Positions 16,985 through 24,602 of a DNA stretch of 64,000 nt are shown piece by piece. Numbering within the stretch: the stretch's first letter is position 1; every line of letters starts with the position of its first letter. The stretch is from Hymenobacter chitinivorans DSM 11115 (GTDB lineage: Bacteria > Bacteroidota > Bacteroidia > Cytophagales > Hymenobacteraceae): NCBI RefSeq assembly GCF_002797555.1, contig NZ_PGFA01000001.1:186001-250000 (forward strand), given 5' to 3'. The position numbers and the translations under genes are program-made. The notes beneath the pieces were generated by a model, which searched no databases, was not told the origin of the DNA, and was given only the letters and a program-made list of their open reading frames with translations.

Positions 16985-19900
16985 ATGAACAAACCCAACA
17001 AAGTTCTCATCCTCGGTTCCGGCGCGCTCAAGATTGGGGAGGCCGGTGAGTTCGATTATTCCGGCTCCCAGGCCCTCAAGGCCCTCAAAGAGGAAGGCAT
17101 CCGCACCATCCTCATCAACCCCAACATTGCCACCGTGCAGACGTCGGACAACATTGCCGACGACGTGTACTTCCTGCCCGTGACGCCCTTCTTCGTGGAG
17201 GAAGTCATCAAGAAGGAAAAGCCCGACGGTATTCTGGTGGCGTTTGGCGGCCAGACGGCCCTGAACTGCGCCGTGGCTCTGTACCGCGCCGGGGTGTTTG
17301 AGAAGTACAACGTGAAGGTGCTCGGCACGCCCGTGCAAAGCATCATCGACACCGAGGACCGGGACATTTTCAAGGAAAAGCTCGAGCAGATTGGCGTGCT
17401 GTCGGCCCGCAGCGTGGCCGTGACGACCATGGAAGACGCGCTGGCCGCGGCTGAGAAAATCGGTTTCCCGATTATCGTGCGGGCGGCGTTTGCGCTGGGC
17501 GGCTTGGGCAGCGGCTTTGCCAACAACATGGACGAGCTGCGGACCCTGGCCCAGAAATCCTTCACGACTTCCGACCAGATTCTGGTGGAAGAGTCGCTGA
17601 AAGGGTGGAAGGAAGTGGAGTACGAAGTGGTGCGCGACCAGTATGACAACTGCATCACGGTCTGCAACATGGAAAACTTCGACCCCATCGGCATTCACAC
17701 CGGAGAAAGCATTGTGGTGGCCCCGTCGCAGACCTTGAGCAACCGTGAGTACCACAAGCTGCGCAGCATCGGCATCAAGACCATCCGCCACCTGGGCATC
17801 GTGGGCGAGTGCAACATTCAGTACGCCCTCGACCCCGTGTCGGAAGACTACCGCGTGATTGAGGTGAATGCTCGTTTGTCGCGCTCCTCGGCCCTGGCTT
17901 CCAAGGCGACGGGCTATCCGCTGGCGTTTGTGGCGGCCAAGCTGAGTTTGGGCTACTCGCTGTCGGAGCTGAAAAACAGCGTGACCCAGACGACTTCGGC
18001 CTTCTTCGAGCCGGCCCTGGACTACGTGGTGGTAAAGCTGCCGCGCTGGGACTTGGGCAAGTTTGAGGGCGTAAACCGGCAGATTGGCTCGGCCATGAAG
18101 AGCGTGGGCGAGGTCATGGCCATCGGCAAATCCTTCGAGGAAGCCATTCAGAAGGGCCTGCGCATGCTGGATACCGGCAAGCGCGGCTTCGTGGCCAACA
18201 AGCCCGAGCAGGTCGATAACGCCACCATCGACAAGCTGCTGAGCGAGCCGAACGAGGAGCGCATCTTCGCCATCAACCTGGCCTTTGAGGCCGGCTACAC
18301 CCTCGACCAGGTGCACGATCTGACCAAGATTGACCACTGGTTTTTGCAGCGCCTGATGACCATTTTCCAGCTCGGCAACCAGCTGGCCGAAGGTCGCGCC
18401 ACCGGCCTCGACGGACTGGAAACGACCCTGCTGCGCGAAGCCAAGAAAGCCGGTTTCTCGGATCAGCAGATTGCCGTCAAGCTGCTCGGCGAAGGCGACG
18501 TGAAGGCCGACGAGCTGCTGGTGCGGGCCCGCCGCAAAGCCCTGGGCGTGCTGCCGGTCATCAAGCAGATTGACACGCTGGCCGCCGAATTCCCGGCCAA
18601 AACCAACTACCTCTACAGCACCTACCACGGCACCGAAAACGACCTGGCCCAGGAAACCAGCAAGTCCATCGTGGTGCTGGGCTCGGGCGTGTACCGCATC
18701 GGCTCTTCCGTGGAGTTCGACTGGTGCGGGGTGAATGCCGTGCAAACGGCCGCGGCGGAAGGCTACAAAACCATCATCATCAACTACAACCCCGAAACCG
18801 TTTCGACCGACTACGACGTCTCGGACCGGCTGTACTTCGAGGAGCTGAGCTTCGAGCGGGTGATGGACATTCTGGACTTCGAGCAGCCCCAGGGCGTGAT
18901 TCTGAGCACCGGCGGCCAGATTCCCAACAACCTGGCTATGCGTCTGGAAGAAGCCCAAGCGCCGATTCTGGGTACTACGGCGGCCATGATTGACCAGGCC
19001 GAAAACCGCCACAAGTTCAGCAGCATCATGGACGAGCTCGGCATTGCCCAGCCCCGCTGGAAGGAGCTGACCTCGCTGGAAGCCATGCACCAGTTCGTGC
19101 AGGAAGTCGGCTTCCCGGTGCTGATTCGGCCCTCGTACGTGCTGTCGGGCGCGGCCATGAACGTGGTATCGAACACCTTCGAGCTGGACAACTTCCTGCA
19201 AACGGCCAAGGAGGTTAGCGCGGAGTATCCGGTGGTGGTGTCCGAGTTTATTCAGGATGCCAAGGAAATTGAGCTCGACGCGGTGGCCGACAAGGGCGAA
19301 ATCGTGAGCTACGCCATTTCTGAGCACGTGGAGTTTGCCGGCGTACACTCCGGCGACGCCACCATGTACTACCCACCCCAGAAGGTGTACGTGCGCACCG
19401 TGCGCAAGCTCAAAATCATTGCCGAGAAGATTGCCCGGCGCTACGAAATCAGCGGGCCGTTCAACATTCAGTTCCTGGAAAAGGGCGGCGAAATCCGCGT
19501 CATCGAGTGCAACATCCGCGCCTCACGCAGCTTCCCCTTCGTGTCGAAAGTATCGGGCCGCAACCTGATTCAGAAAGCCACGCAGGTGCTGCTGGGCAAG
19601 AAAGTAGAGCGCGACGAGAGTGAGCGGGTCTACGATTTGCCCTTCGTGGGCGTCAAGGCCCCGCAGTTCTCCTTCACCCGCCTGCCCGGCGCCGACCCGG
19701 TAATGCGCGTGGACATGGTGAGCACCGGCGAAGTCGGCTGCCTCGGCGACACGGCCGAGGAAGCTCTGCTAAAGTCGATGCTGAGCGTGGGCTACAAGAT
19801 TCCCCAGAAAACGGTACTGATTTCCGGCGGCCCGATTAAGTCGAAAGTGGCCTTGCTGTCGGCCGTGGAGCTGCTCGTGCGCAAGGGCTACCAGATTTAC

Positions 19901-20215
19901 GCCACCCAGGGCACGCACCGGTTCTTCGCCGAAAACAGCATCCCCAGCAGCCAGCTCTTCTGGCCCGATGAAATGGTGGAGCCCAACGTGCTGACCTACC
20001 TCAAGGAGAAGAAAATCGATCTGGTCATCAACATCCCGAAGAACCTCTCGAAGGGTGAGCTGGACAACGACTACAAAATCCGCCGCACCGCCGTGGATTT
20101 CGGCATCCCGCTGCTCACCAACGCGCGGCTGGCCAAGGCGTTTATCCAGGCCTTCTGCAAGCTGGAGCTGAAGGATCTGAAAATCAAGAGCTGGAACGAG
20201 TATAAGGCAATGTAA
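16985..20215 (+). CDS. carB: Carbamoyl-phosphate synthase large subunit
   Basis: 1076 residues, the normal size. Two homologous ATP-grasp halves are visible, the first opening with KVLILGSGALKIGEAGEFDYSGSQA and the second near residue 560 with SIVVLGSGVYRIGSSVEFDWCG. The C-terminal MGS-like regulatory domain (ISGGPIKSKVALL, IYATQGTHRFF) follows. The loop sequences ALKIGEAGEFDYSG are of the kind shared with eukaryotic CPS rather than the E. coli GRGIGQGIEFDYSG form. The ATG at 16985 fits the family. A hairpin with a U-rich tail 22 bp downstream should end the transcript. Confidence 0.95.
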   Translation: MNKPNKVLILGSGALKIGEAGEFDYSGSQALKALKEEGIRTILINPNIATVQTSDNIADDVYFLPVTPFFVEEVIKKEKPDGILVAFGGQTALNCAVALYRAGVFEKYNVKVLGTPVQSIIDTEDRDIFKEKLEQIGVLSARSVAVTTMEDALAAAEKIGFPIIVRAAFALGGLGSGFANNMDELRTLAQKSFTTSDQILVEESLKGWKEVEYEVVRDQYDNCITVCNMENFDPIGIHTGESIVVAPSQTLSNREYHKLRSIGIKTIRHLGIVGECNIQYALDPVSEDYRVIEVNARLSRSSALASKATGYPLAFVAAKLSLGYSLSELKNSVTQTTSAFFEPALDYVVVKLPRWDLGKFEGVNRQIGSAMKSVGEVMAIGKSFEEAIQKGLRMLDTGKRGFVANKPEQVDNATIDKLLSEPNEERIFAINLAFEAGYTLDQVHDLTKIDHWFLQRLMTIFQLGNQLAEGRATGLDGLETTLLREAKKAGFSDQQIAVKLLGEGDVKADELLVRARRKALGVLPVIKQIDTLAAEFPAKTNYLYSTYHGTENDLAQETSKSIVVLGSGVYRIGSSVEFDWCGVNAVQTAAAEGYKTIIINYNPETVSTDYDVSDRLYFEELSFERVMDILDFEQPQGVILSTGGQIPNNLAMRLEEAQAPILGTTAAMIDQAENRHKFSSIMDELGIAQPRWKELTSLEAMHQFVQEVGFPVLIRPSYVLSGAAMNVVSNTFELDNFLQTAKEVSAEYPVVVSEFIQDAKEIELDAVADKGEIVSYAISEHVEFAGVHSGDATMYYPPQKVYVRTVRKLKIIAEKIARRYEISGPFNIQFLEKGGEIRVIECNIRASRSFPFVSKVSGRNLIQKATQVLLGKKVERDESERVYDLPFVGVKAPQFSFTRLPGADPVMRVDMVSTGEVGCLGDTAEEALLKSMLSVGYKIPQKTVLISGGPIKSKVALLSAVELLVRKGYQIYATQGTHRFFAENSIPSSQLFWPDEMVEPNVLTYLKEKKIDLVINIPKNLSKGELDNDYKIRRTAVDFGIPLLTNARLAKAFIQAFCKLELKDLKIKSWNEYKAM

Positions 20216-20237
20216 TCGGCAGAATGAGGACTAAAAT

Positions 20238-20281
20238 GAACGTCATGCTGAGCTTGTCGAAGCATGACGTTCTTTCATTTT
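20238..20281 (+). terminator. Terminator after carB built from a dispersed repeat
   Basis: GAACGTCATGCT (20238-20249) pairs perfectly with AGCATGACGTTC (20261-20272) across an 11-nt loop, followed by TTTCATTTTT. The arm sequence is the same repeat family as the 46-bp arms at 4718 and 5216, so a dispersed repeat seems to have been co-opted as a terminator. Confidence 0.7.
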
Positions 20282-20344
20282 TAGCCTGTAGCTTCTCAAT
20301 TATGCCTAGAAGCTTGTAAGTAAACGCGAATCACAATCGTCAAT

Positions 20345-20803
20345 ATGAGCATCGTTCCTGTATGCCATTCGGTTTTTGCGGAAGCATTTCGAGGTATAGA
20401 TTCAAAAGGAATATTCCTTCTTGATAAAGAAGATGCTTTTGAAATATGGAAAACACATATTGACGACGAGGCTAATTCTTATTTTCAATTATCTGACAAG
20501 AATTGGCTTGTAAGTTCAAAGCCAAAAGTCATAGGTGATTGGCTTCAAGCTTTCAATGATAGTAATAACACGGGCTTTGAAGAAGTCTCTGACTGCTCGA
20601 CCACTTGGAGTGAAACGGATACTATTTTCTTTTGTATAAGTAAACACTTTGTGATTCAGTCTACGTGGCAGTCATTTAAAAAGCATTGGCGCTACTTCAT
20701 AGAATGCGACGATGATTGCCCTATTGTAATCAACTCAGTGAATCAGAATTGCGCAATACTATTCTATCCTATTGGTATTGCTGTAATGGTTGAAATTGCT
20801 TAG
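20345..20803 (+). CDS. AT-rich orphan hypothetical protein
   Basis: 152 residues, no family recognised. It is soluble, acidic and rich in Trp, Phe and Ser (IWKTHIDDEANSYFQLSDKNWLVSS), with no signal peptide. Base and codon use is strikingly AT-rich (AAT, TTT, GAT) compared with carB and argF' on either side, which points to recent transfer. It sits after the carB terminator and 43 bp before argF', so it interrupts the arginine cluster. The sequence could be an immunity or SUKH-like small protein, but nothing in it proves that. Confidence 0.55.
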   Translation: MSIVPVCHSVFAEAFRGIDSKGIFLLDKEDAFEIWKTHIDDEANSYFQLSDKNWLVSSKPKVIGDWLQAFNDSNNTGFEEVSDCSTTWSETDTIFFCISKHFVIQSTWQSFKKHWRYFIECDDDCPIVINSVNQNCAILFYPIGIAVMVEIA

Positions 20804-20846
20804 ACGTAAGCCAATTCTCTGAGATTTTTACACCACACCACCCCAC

Positions 20847-21794
20847 ATGAAAAATTTCACCTCTTTCGCCGACGTCGACGACTACCGGGTTTTGCTCAAT
20901 AAGGCCCTGGAAATCAAAGCTGACCCGTTTGGCTACCAGCACGTGGGCCGCAACAAAACCGTCGGCCTGATTTTCTTCAATCCCAGCTTACGTACTCGCT
21001 TGAGCTCCGTCAAGGCGGCGTATAACCTGGGCGCGCAGGCCTGGGTGCTCAACGCCGGGGCCGACTCCTGGACGTTGGAAATGGCCGACGGCGCCGTAAT
21101 GAACGGCGGCACCCAGGAGCACATCAAAGATGCCATTGCCGTGATGAGCCAGTACTGCGACGTGCTGGGTGTGCGCACCTTTCCCACGCTCAAGGACCGC
21201 GACGAGGACTACCAGGAAGTCGTGTTCCGCAAGATCATGCAGTACGCCACGGTACCGGTTATCAGCCTGGAAAGCGCCACGCTGCACCCGTTGCAGTCGT
21301 TTGCCGACCTGATTACGGTGGCCGAAACCAAGCAGAAGGAGCGGGTGAAAGTAGTGCTGACCTGGGCCCCGCACGTGCGCGCTCTGCCCCAGTGCGTGCC
21401 CAACTCGTTCTGCGACTGGTTTTCGGAAATCGACTGGATTGACTTCGTCATCACCCACCCCGAGGGCTACGAGCTGGACCCCCAATTCACCAAGGGTGCC
21501 CGTATCGAATACGACCAGAAGAAAGCCCTCGAAGGCGCCGACTTCGTGCAGGCCAAGAACTGGAGCAGCTACAAAGATTACGGCCAGGTTCTCAGCAACG
21601 ACCCCAGCTGGATGCTCACGCCCGAGCATATGGCCGGTACCAACGACGCGAAGTTCCTGCACTGCCTGCCCGTGCGCCGCAACGTGGAAGTGTCCGACGC
21701 CATCCTGGACTCGCCCAACTCGTTGATTATTCAGGAAGCCGGCAACCGGGTTTTTTCCATGCAAACCGTGCTGCACGAGCTGCTGAGCCTGTAA
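20847..21794 (+). CDS. argF': N-acyl-L-ornithine carbamoyltransferase
   Basis: 315 residues. FFNPSLRTRLSS is the carbamoyl-phosphate loop and HCLPVRRN the late substrate motif. HPLQSFADL and the overall sequence match the acetyl/succinyl-ornithine branch rather than classical ArgF. It makes N-acyl-citrulline from N-acyl-ornithine. At the position reported to set specificity (Glu92 in the Xanthomonas acetyl enzyme, Pro90 in the Bacteroides succinyl enzyme), this protein has Gln90 in GGTQEHI. That alignment was made by eye from memory. The acyl group is thus undecided. A strong bidirectional terminator follows. Confidence 0.9.
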   Translation: MKNFTSFADVDDYRVLLNKALEIKADPFGYQHVGRNKTVGLIFFNPSLRTRLSSVKAAYNLGAQAWVLNAGADSWTLEMADGAVMNGGTQEHIKDAIAVMSQYCDVLGVRTFPTLKDRDEDYQEVVFRKIMQYATVPVISLESATLHPLQSFADLITVAETKQKERVKVVLTWAPHVRALPQCVPNSFCDWFSEIDWIDFVITHPEGYELDPQFTKGARIEYDQKKALEGADFVQAKNWSSYKDYGQVLSNDPSWMLTPEHMAGTNDAKFLHCLPVRRNVEVSDAILDSPNSLIIQEAGNRVFSMQTVLHELLSL

Positions 21795-21809
21795 AAAGAC
21801 CTGGATTAA

Positions 21810-21847
21810 AACGAAAAGGCCGTTCCGAGAGGAGCGGCCTTTTCGTT
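21810..21847. terminator. Bidirectional terminator between argF' and DUF2236 gene
   Basis: Arms 21810-21826 and 21831-21847 (AACGAAAAGGCCGTTCC against GGAGCGGCCTTTTCGTT) form 17 pairs with one wobble and a GAGA loop. There are A-runs before it and T-runs after it. It lies between convergent genes. Confidence 0.85.
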
Positions 21848-21849
21848 GT

Positions 21850-22644
21850 TTAATGCGCTACGGCAAGCGTGGGAGGTACCACGTCCAGGCCCAGGATTTT
21901 CTCCTTGTAATCATCGGGGAGCAGGCTGGTGCGGGCCCACTTGCTGATGGCCAGATGCTGGGCGTAGCGGTAGATGAGCAGCACCGGCCGTAACCAGGCC
22001 AGCCGACCCAGGCGCAGCAGCCGGCGCACCGGGCGCGGCACCACTACCCGCTGGGCCTGCAGCAGCAATTGGTAGCGAATCGGGCCCAGATGGCGGGCGT
22101 ACTGCTGGTAGAGGTCGGCGGTGAAGCGGCTGTACTCGAGGTGGTCGGTCAGATGTTGGGCGCGGTCTGGGAGCCACTGCGCGTACGAAGTCGGCAGCCC
22201 CGGAATGCCCATGCGCTGACCCACGCGGGTAAAAACCTCGAATACTTCGGCCTGCTCGGTGCGGCTCATGGGGCGTTCCAAGGCTTCGAAAGCCCGGATG
22301 GAGTAGTCGACGAGCATGAAGAGCACGTCGCGGTAAGCCCAGGCCGGAATGGCCATACCACGCTTGGCTTCCACGGCGGCGTGAATGGCGGTGATGGTGT
22401 CAATGGCCTGCTCGGCGGCGGCCCGCTCGGCAAAGACAATCTGGCGGGCATACTCCACGGTGGAAAACAGGCGGGCCAGTGGGTCGGCGGGCAGGCGGCC
22501 GGTGAAGTAGAGCCAGTCCACGGCTTTGTTGAGGGCAAACTCGGCGGCGGCCCCGGCAAAAATGAACAGGACCGTATCGGCTTTGCCCCAGATGGTCCGC
22601 ACGACCGAGCCCGGGGCCACAAAATAATCCGGATGCTGTGGCAT
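21850..22644 (-). CDS. DUF2236 / MpaB-type oxygenase family protein
   Basis: 264 residues. It resembles the ER-bound oxygenase MpaB and rubber-oxygenase (latex-clearing) domain family. Features include the N-terminal VVRTIWGKADTVLFIFAGAAAEFALNKAVDWL, the FSTVEYARQIVFA region and the histidine/Arg-containing WAYRDVLFMLVDYSI. Members bind heme b and act on lipid or terpenoid-like substrates, but most bacterial members are uncharacterised. A palindromic site 90 bp upstream suggests that it is specifically regulated. It is transcribed alone, convergent with argF'. Confidence 0.7.
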   Translation of the reverse strand: MPQHPDYFVAPGSVVRTIWGKADTVLFIFAGAAAEFALNKAVDWLYFTGRLPADPLARLFSTVEYARQIVFAERAAAEQAIDTITAIHAAVEAKRGMAIPAWAYRDVLFMLVDYSIRAFEALERPMSRTEQAEVFEVFTRVGQRMGIPGLPTSYAQWLPDRAQHLTDHLEYSRFTADLYQQYARHLGPIRYQLLLQAQRVVVPRPVRRLLRLGRLAWLRPVLLIYRYAQHLAISKWARTSLLPDDYKEKILGLDVVPPTLAVAH

Positions 22645-22733
22645 GATGGCTATACAGAAGATAATGAACTCAACACCAAGGCCGCCGGATGATTCCCGGA
22701 GCTTGGACTAAGGATATGGCAAAGATACAAAAG

Positions 22734-22752
22734 TACTTTGTAATTCAAAGTA
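22734..22752. promoter_or_regulatory. Perfect 19-bp palindromic operator
   Basis: TACTTTG-TAATT-CAAAGTA is a perfect dyad (7-bp arms, 5-bp spacer) overlapping a second palindrome AAAGTACTTT at 22730-22739. It lies about 90 bp upstream of the DUF2236 start. The TACTTTG arms resemble -7 boxes, so a bound repressor would block the promoter. The regulator is not in the window. Confidence 0.6.
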
Positions 22753-22836
22753 TGTAGTTATTCCATATGCTGTGGAGCGCCTCCCGTATGGATAAACGGG
22801 TTGTGGTTTTTTCGGAACCTCAAATAAACGACCAGC

Positions 22837-24078
22837 TCAGGCCAAGGCGTGCACGGCGGCCAGAGCCCGGTCTATTTCCTGCTCGGTGTTGATAATGCCG
22901 GGGGTGAAGCGGGCGTACTGGAAATCCTGGTAGGGAGCTTTGGTTGCAATAATTTTGCGAGTCTTGAGCTGCTCCACAACTTCGTCGGTATTGTAGCCGC
23001 GCACCTCGAAGGAAGTAATGCCCGCCGACAGCTCATCGGCCAGCGGGGTGTGCAGCGTCACGTGGGGCATGGCGGCCAAGCCTTCTTTGCACTGCCGGTT
23101 GAGTGCGTGCACGCGCTGGCAGACCTGTTCCCGACCCAGGCTTTCCATAAACTCAAATGCCGCCCGCAGCGCCCACCGGTACTCCAGGGAATGGAAGCCG
23201 CCCGGCGTCATCTGTTTGCCGTCCACGTGGTCGGGGCGCTCGGCTTCTTCCGTGATGATGTCCATGGCGTCGGTGAAGGTAGGAATGACGGGCGACACGG
23301 TTTGCCAGGCCGCGCGGGTGGCTGCCACCAGCCCGGTACCCCGCGGACCGTAGAGCCACTTGTGGCAGCCGGCAATGAAAAAGTCGCAGCCCAGGTCCGG
23401 AAACGTTTCTTGCTCGATGCCGAAGCCGTGCACCCCGTCGACGAGCAGCAGCACCCGGTCCGCCTCGTCGCGGTGGCGGTTCAGCTCGGCCAGGGCCTGG
23501 GCAATCTGGGTTACCGGAGTTTTCAGGCCGGTGCTGGAGTGTACCCAGGTGATGCCCACCACGCGGGTATTGGGTCGCACTTCCCGCAGCAGGTTGTCGA
23601 CCATTTCGTCGGTCGTCACGTGGTTGACACGCTTATAGAGGGCAATTTTGCGGTAGCTGCCGCCCGAGCGGCGGGTAGCCAGCCGGATGGCCTCATGCTG
23701 GGAGTAATGGTCGTGCACGGTGGTCAGTACTTCCTGGCCGGGCTGCAGATTCAGGCCCGAATAGATGGTGCCCAGCCCCATGGTGGTGCTGTCGGTCATG
23801 GCAATATTGTCGGGCTCCTCGAGGCGCAGGTAGCGGGCGGCAGCTTGGCGCACCTTCTGCATTTCGGCGTTTTCCAGCTCCTGGGTACAGAGCACCGGGT
23901 TTTCGTCGAGCAGGCGGCGGTAGTGGGCAATGGCCTCGCGCACGGGCTGCGGGTGGGAGGCTATAAACTGCGAGGCGCCGAGGTGGAGGTAGTCGGAGGT
24001 GAGGTTGAACTGGGCCCGGACGGCATTCCAGTCCTGAATGAGCGTGGACGAGTAAGTGGAATTTGGCTGGTTGATCAT
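22837..24078 (-). CDS. Class V PLP-dependent aminotransferase
   Basis: 413 residues, cofactor-dependent and of the type often labelled isopenicillin N epimerase-like or cysteine desulfurase-like. Asp214 and His217 in VDGVHGFG bind the PLP ring, and Lys240 in GCHKWLYGPRGTG is the Schiff-base lysine. The N-terminal YLHLGASQF and central TDSTTMGLGTIYSGL are also family features. The exact substrate is unknown: it lacks an SufS-type reactive Cys loop, and no biosynthetic neighbours are present. The ATG at 24078 is chosen; a start 27 bp upstream is possible. It is transcribed alone. Confidence 0.8.
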   Translation of the reverse strand: MINQPNSTYSSTLIQDWNAVRAQFNLTSDYLHLGASQFIASHPQPVREAIAHYRRLLDENPVLCTQELENAEMQKVRQAAARYLRLEEPDNIAMTDSTTMGLGTIYSGLNLQPGQEVLTTVHDHYSQHEAIRLATRRSGGSYRKIALYKRVNHVTTDEMVDNLLREVRPNTRVVGITWVHSSTGLKTPVTQIAQALAELNRHRDEADRVLLLVDGVHGFGIEQETFPDLGCDFFIAGCHKWLYGPRGTGLVAATRAAWQTVSPVIPTFTDAMDIITEEAERPDHVDGKQMTPGGFHSLEYRWALRAAFEFMESLGREQVCQRVHALNRQCKEGLAAMPHVTLHTPLADELSAGITSFEVRGYNTDEVVEQLKTRKIIATKAPYQDFQYARFTPGIINTEQEIDRALAAVHALA

Positions 24079-24257
24079 AAGGCAGGCGGGAACTGGCAAA
24101 CGCAACAGACGGGTACATTCCGTCGATGCCTTTCCCTGATACGCACTGCCATTCCGGGGCGTTAAGCCGGTAAATACGGAAAAACCGGTGCGTAAAAATT
24201 CAGATTACCGGTGAGGGGCCCCAAGAAAAGAAACCCCGGGCGGAGTGCGGCCACCTC

Positions 24258-24288
24258 TTGAAATCGGACAGTAAATAAGCTATATTTA
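24258..24288 (+). promoter_or_regulatory. Candidate promoter of the 71-residue orphan
   Basis: TTG at 24258-24260 and TATATTTA at 24281-24288 resemble the -33/-7 elements, with one mismatch in the -7 box. They end 24 bp before the ATG at 24313. Confidence 0.4.
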
Positions 24289-24312
24289 ATATCCACCTTA
24301 CTTTCTACTGTC

Positions 24313-24528
24313 ATGGAAAATCAGGCTGAAAAACAGGCCCGTACGCTGGTCGAGCAGTGGCTGCTGGCCCACCCCGAACGACTCCAGAACCGGCGCCGCA
24401 AACCCGAAGACTTGCTCAACTGGAAGCGGGCCGCCATCCGCTCCGTGCGCCAGGGCAACCCCTACGACGTGGAGGACACCCTACGCTGGCTGGCCACCCA
24501 GGCCGAAGGCGCGGCCATGGAAGACTAA
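24313..24528 (+). CDS. Small hypothetical protein, 71 residues
   Basis: A helical, charged protein with a basic centre (RLQNRRRKPEDLLNWKR) and an acidic end. There is no signal peptide. It has its own promoter-like sequence and is followed by a clear terminator, so it is probably a real single-gene unit. It diverges from the aminotransferase gene. No function assigned. Confidence 0.6.
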   Translation: MENQAEKQARTLVEQWLLAHPERLQNRRRKPEDLLNWKRAAIRSVRQGNPYDVEDTLRWLATQAEGAAMED

Positions 24529-24550
24529 CGAGCTGGGTTCAGAAACTAAA

Positions 24551-24582
24551 AAAGCCCGCCGAAACGTATCCGGCGGGCTTTT
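24551..24582. terminator. Terminator between small orphan and pectate lyase
   Basis: AAAGCCCGCCG (24551-24561) pairs with CGGCGGGCTTT (24571-24581), flanked by an A-run and followed by T. The two genes converge, so it can serve both strands. Confidence 0.85.
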
Positions 24583-24602
24583 ACAGTAATTAAGTGCGCC
24601 TT

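Noticed and set aside
16973..19348. Long minus-strand reading frame (791 codons) opposite carB
   Set aside because: It mirrors the strong GC-biased third-position pattern of carB, has no recognisable domain, and its composition (His/Val/Gln/Gly-rich) is typical of antisense frames in GC-rich genes.
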